From positions 1 through 7,936 of the forward strand of contig CANNLO010000208.1 of NCBI GenBank assembly GCA_947505055.1: a stretch of DNA of 7,936 bases. Direction: 5' to 3'. The notes under the pieces were generated by a model. The model worked only from the letters and a program-made list of their open reading frames with translations, was not told where the DNA came from and searched no databases. Shown here piece by piece: positions 6,104 to 7,936 of the stretch (position 1 is the first letter of the stretch; each line of letters begins with the position of its first letter). The translations under genes were made by a program, and so were the position numbers. This DNA is from Methylococcaceae bacterium. Lineage in GTDB: Bacteria; Pseudomonadota; Gammaproteobacteria; Methylococcales; Methylomonadaceae.

Positions 6104-6364
6104 ATGGCGCAAGTACGAACCCAAACCGTTAGCCTTGGCGAGCACTGGAACAGCCTCATTGAGTCTCTGATCAAGAGTGGACGCTATGTAAGCGTGAGTG
6201 AAATTATGCGCGATTCCTTACGCTTGCTTGAAGAAAGAGAAGCGAATTCAAAGCTACAATTTTTACGCACCGCCCTGATTGAAGGCGAAGAGAGTGGCGA
6301 TGCTGGCGAATTACATATGGAGTCAATCAGACTGGAAGCCAAAAAAGAAGCTGGTTTAGTCTGA
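6104..6364 (+). CDS. parD: ParD-family type II antitoxin
   Basis: The 86-residue protein is a ribbon-helix-helix DNA-binding antitoxin that neutralises the ParE toxin encoded just downstream. The N-terminal half fits the fold: beta-strand RTQTVSL (5-11), helix 1 from about 13 to 25 (EHWNSLIESLIKSG), the turn GRYVSVSEI with the conserved SxSE-like element (30-33), and helix 2 to about residue 45 (MRDSLRLLEERE). The acidic, charged C-terminal tail (60-83) is the usual toxin-wrapping segment. A strong ribosome site AGGGGA (6093-6098) lies five bases before the ATG. Its stop and the parE start are separated by two bases (TGA-TA-ATG), which couples translation. The length is normal for the family. 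The palindrome overlapping the promoter is the expected binding site. Confidence 0.93.
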   Translation: MAQVRTQTVSLGEHWNSLIESLIKSGRYVSVSEIMRDSLRLLEEREANSKLQFLRTALIEGEESGDAGELHMESIRLEAKKEAGLV

Positions 6365-6366
6365 TA

Positions 6367-6654
6367 ATGCGCAAAATCCATACTCAGGCGCTCGCAAAAC
6401 AAGACCTGAAAAATATCTGGCTTTATTCGTTCAAAAAATGGGGAGCTGAACAGGCGGATTGCTACTTTGATGAATTAAATGCCGCATTCGCTTTAATCAC
6501 TGAAAAACCGGAATTGGGTTTTGCCTGTGATTACATCCGAGAAGGGTACAGACAATTTCACATCAATCGTCATTTAGTTTTTATCGTGTTACAGCAATCA
6601 AAATTCACATTGTGCGAGTGCTACGACAGTATGAGTTACACTGCACATTTATAA
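6367..6654 (+). CDS. parE: ParE-family toxin (RelE/ParE superfamily), possibly altered near its C-terminus
   Basis: ParE toxins are small RelE-fold proteins; those studied poison DNA gyrase. This 95-residue protein has the family's layout: LAKQDLKNIWLYSFKKWGAEQADCYFDEL (9-37) as the helical hairpin, the KPELG turn (47-51), and REGYRQFHINRHLVFIV (58-74) as the central strands. The C-terminus DSMSYTAHL is typical. The preceding strand is odd: family members usually read VRVLHxSM, but here the frame gives LCECYDSM (82-89). The normal VRVL is present in the +2 frame (GTG CGA GTG CTA at 6612-6623), consistent with one base lost before it and two after. The total change is in frame, so the protein still ends normally. 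Activity of the toxin is therefore uncertain. Translation is coupled to parD. Confidence 0.9.
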   Translation: MRKIHTQALAKQDLKNIWLYSFKKWGAEQADCYFDELNAAFALITEKPELGFACDYIREGYRQFHINRHLVFIVLQQSKFTLCECYDSMSYTAHL

Positions 6655-6744
6655 AACTACCAGGGTTGGCTAGGCTTTGCCCAATAGGAACGGAATCGCC
6701 CATCATAGATGGTTGGATTTTACCCTAAGGGAATTTTGAAATAG
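6655..6744. other. Non-coding spacer, possible dispersed-repeat fragment
   Basis: There is no gene here. The segment 6659-6710 contains GGTTGGCTAGGCTTTGCCCA and GGAATCGCCCATC, which remind me of the intergenic repeats with 'GGGCAAAGCC' cores common in AT-rich methanotroph and cyanobacterial genomes. The likeness is from memory and is weak. Confidence 0.25.
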
Positions 6745-7049
6745 CTGCTTTGTAAAAATTCAGACTTTTACTGGGCATTAATTTACGCCATTCCAATCTA
6801 TGAAAACGATGCGTCTGTCGGCTATATGTCGGTAAGTGGCAAACCCAGTCATGCGCATATTCAAATTACAGATGTGGCATACCAGTTATTTCGCGAAGGT
6901 AAGGCAAGCGGCTTAAAAATTGAAGATGGCAAGGTTATAATATCAACATTGCGTTTAGAGATGAATTTGGGCGCCTAAAACTTAACGCAGATCAGTGGCA
7001 AATATTAAAAGCCGTTTTCCACATTGTTTTTTATTTATCCCTACGTTAG
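6745..7049 (+). pseudogene. Decayed reading frame, probable frameshifted gene remnant
   Basis: A frame without a start codon is open from 6745 (just after TAG at 6742-6744) to TAA at 6976-6978. It reads protein-like text such as YWALIYAIPIYENDAS, then GKPSHAHIQITDVAYQLF and REGKASGLKIEDGK. From about 6924 a second frame opens, giving GYNINIAFRDEFGRLKLNAD and then QWQILKAVF, up to TAG at 7047-7049. Joining the two near 6925-6945 gives one continuous plausible protein, so a small indel there is likely. The only internal ATG of the first frame (6826) would leave 50 residues and has no good ribosome site. I do not recognise the family. Confidence that it is a true remnant is limited, because it rests on how protein-like the translation looks. 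Confidence 0.4.
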
Positions 7050-7451
7050 CAATTGCGACAGGCTGTGTCAAAGGGCACAAGAAAATCTCCAGATTTAGAA
7101 TTTACTCCACTAGCCTATAAAAATAGGGCTAGCTATTAATCATAGACTTCACTATTGAATCTAATTCAAAAAATAATCGACTTATTATTTCCACCAGTAT
7201 TGGTGATATTACGTTTTGACATAACCTGGACCCAAACCAGTCATTGAAGCTTGAGTTAGGCATGGCAGCAGGACGTATAGCCGCCAATGACAGCGATTCA
7301 ATAAACACCTATGCCATATCTTCAATATTACAATTAAAATATAAAAATTTCAATTGCTTGCATGAAAATATGAATTGCAATTACATTTGTGTCGATATAG
7401 TATCTCTAACAACAATTCTAATGAGATAAAAAATTTATTGCGGAGATCCAT
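7050..7451. other. Gene-poor AT-rich stretch before the PAS gene
   Basis: I see no supported gene. An open frame from a TTG at 7244 to 7429 has no ribosome site, unusual composition and no family resemblance. One imperfect hairpin is present: CTAGCCTAT (7110-7118) against ATAGGGCTAG (7123-7132), with a single bulged base and a four-A loop. A weak -10-like TATAGT (7396-7401) may belong to the promoter of the PAS-protein gene at 7452. Confidence 0.5.
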
Positions 7452-7936
7452 ATGAATTTCGTCACATCAATACCAGATTCATTGAAGTCGACCGATTGTT
7501 CCTCAGAACAATTGCTTCATGATCTCCAAGTCCGCCAAGTTGATCTTGAGTTTAAGCTGATTGAACTGGAAGTTCAGAACGAGCATCTCCGAAGCACTCA
7601 AACCCAGCATGAACAATCAGACGGCTATTATGCGGATCTTTTTAATAATGCCCCAGTTGCTTATCTCACGCTCACTGATAAAGAGCTGATTTCAGATACC
7701 AATATAGCTGCGACTGAACTTTTTGGTATCGAACGCCACAACTTGTTATCCCGTCGATTTGCCAATTTTGTCGCACCTGATGATGGTGATCGCTGGTATT
7801 TATTATTCGTTCAGCTCATTAAACACTATCAGGCTGTAGATATCGAGTTGACGTTGAAAAATAACCAGGGAATAGAATTTCCTGTGCTATTAAATTGTCT
7901 GAGTAGCAACGCCACAGTACGCATTTCAATCACAAA
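7452..7936 (+). CDS. PAS-domain signalling protein, N-terminal part (cut by window edge)
   Basis: The first 161 codons of a gene that continues beyond the window. A short variable N-terminus leads into a coiled-coil helix (about residues 19-57: EQLLHDLQVRQVDLEF and onward to LEVQNEHLRSTQ). A PAS domain starts near residue 58 with YYADLFNNAPVAYLTLTDKE, then NIAATELFGIERHNLL and FANFVAPDDGDRW. This combination is common in sensor proteins whose missing part is a histidine kinase, GGDEF/EAL or similar output domain, so the output here is unknown. The coiled coil has VDLEFKL followed by IELEVQN (30-43), which look like two related heptads, one more than I expect in such proteins. There is no membrane segment so far, suggesting a cytoplasmic sensor. 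GGAG at 7442-7445, six bases before the ATG, supports the start. Confidence 0.88.
   Translation, partial: MNFVTSIPDSLKSTDCSSEQLLHDLQVRQVDLEFKLIELEVQNEHLRSTQTQHEQSDGYYADLFNNAPVAYLTLTDKELISDTNIAATELFGIERHNLLSRRFANFVAPDDGDRWYLLFVQLIKHYQAVDIELTLKNNQGIEFPVLLNCLSSNATVRISIT

Noticed and set aside
7244..7429. 61-codon open frame starting with TTG
   Set aside because: It has no ribosome site, no family resemblance and an odd composition, and it lies in gene-poor AT-rich DNA. It is most likely chance.
1..7936. CRISPR array or long tandem repeats
   Set aside because: No regularly spaced direct repeats are seen anywhere in the window.

Overview
The window is chromosomal DNA of a gammaproteobacterium. 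The best guess is a methanotroph-type Methylococcales, an inference from three things: a DUF1249 (YqiB-like) protein, a gammaproteobacterial-looking elongator tRNA-Met, and a PAS sensor with an N-terminus I associate with methanotroph signalling proteins. The DNA is fairly AT-rich. No marker gene settles the genus.

Layout. Positions 1-289 hold the 3' end of an IS66-family transposase gene. A non-coding gap (290-514) leads into a two-gene unit: a dynamin-like membrane GTPase with eroded nucleotide-binding motifs (515-1897) and a four-helix membrane protein (1921-2418). This unit converges on trpS (2482-3495, minus strand), and a perfect 13-bp inverted repeat sits between the two. Divergent from trpS is a plus-strand cluster: a small PilZ protein (3730-4029), the queuosine-pathway enzyme QueD (4060-4464) and a DUF1249 protein (4473-4904). 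A tRNA-Met(CAT) gene follows at 5061-5137. It is a self-contained unit with a perfect-consensus sigma-70 promoter upstream and an intrinsic terminator downstream.

After the tRNA the window looks accessory. It holds an unrecognised minus-strand gene with a TPR-like core (5333-5770), a ParD/ParE toxin-antitoxin operon with a clear palindromic operator over its promoter (6042-6654), and about 800 bases of gene-poor DNA with what looks like a decayed reading frame. The window ends inside a PAS-domain signalling protein (from 7452).

Working together: the housekeeping genes trpS, queD and tRNA-Met all concern translation or tRNA modification but are transcribed separately. ParD and ParE form an autoregulated pair. 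The GTPase and its membrane partner probably act together at the inner membrane. The most interesting items are the degenerate GTPase paired with a membrane protein, and a parE gene whose 3' end looks as if it suffered two compensating small deletions, so a conserved strand is read in the wrong frame.
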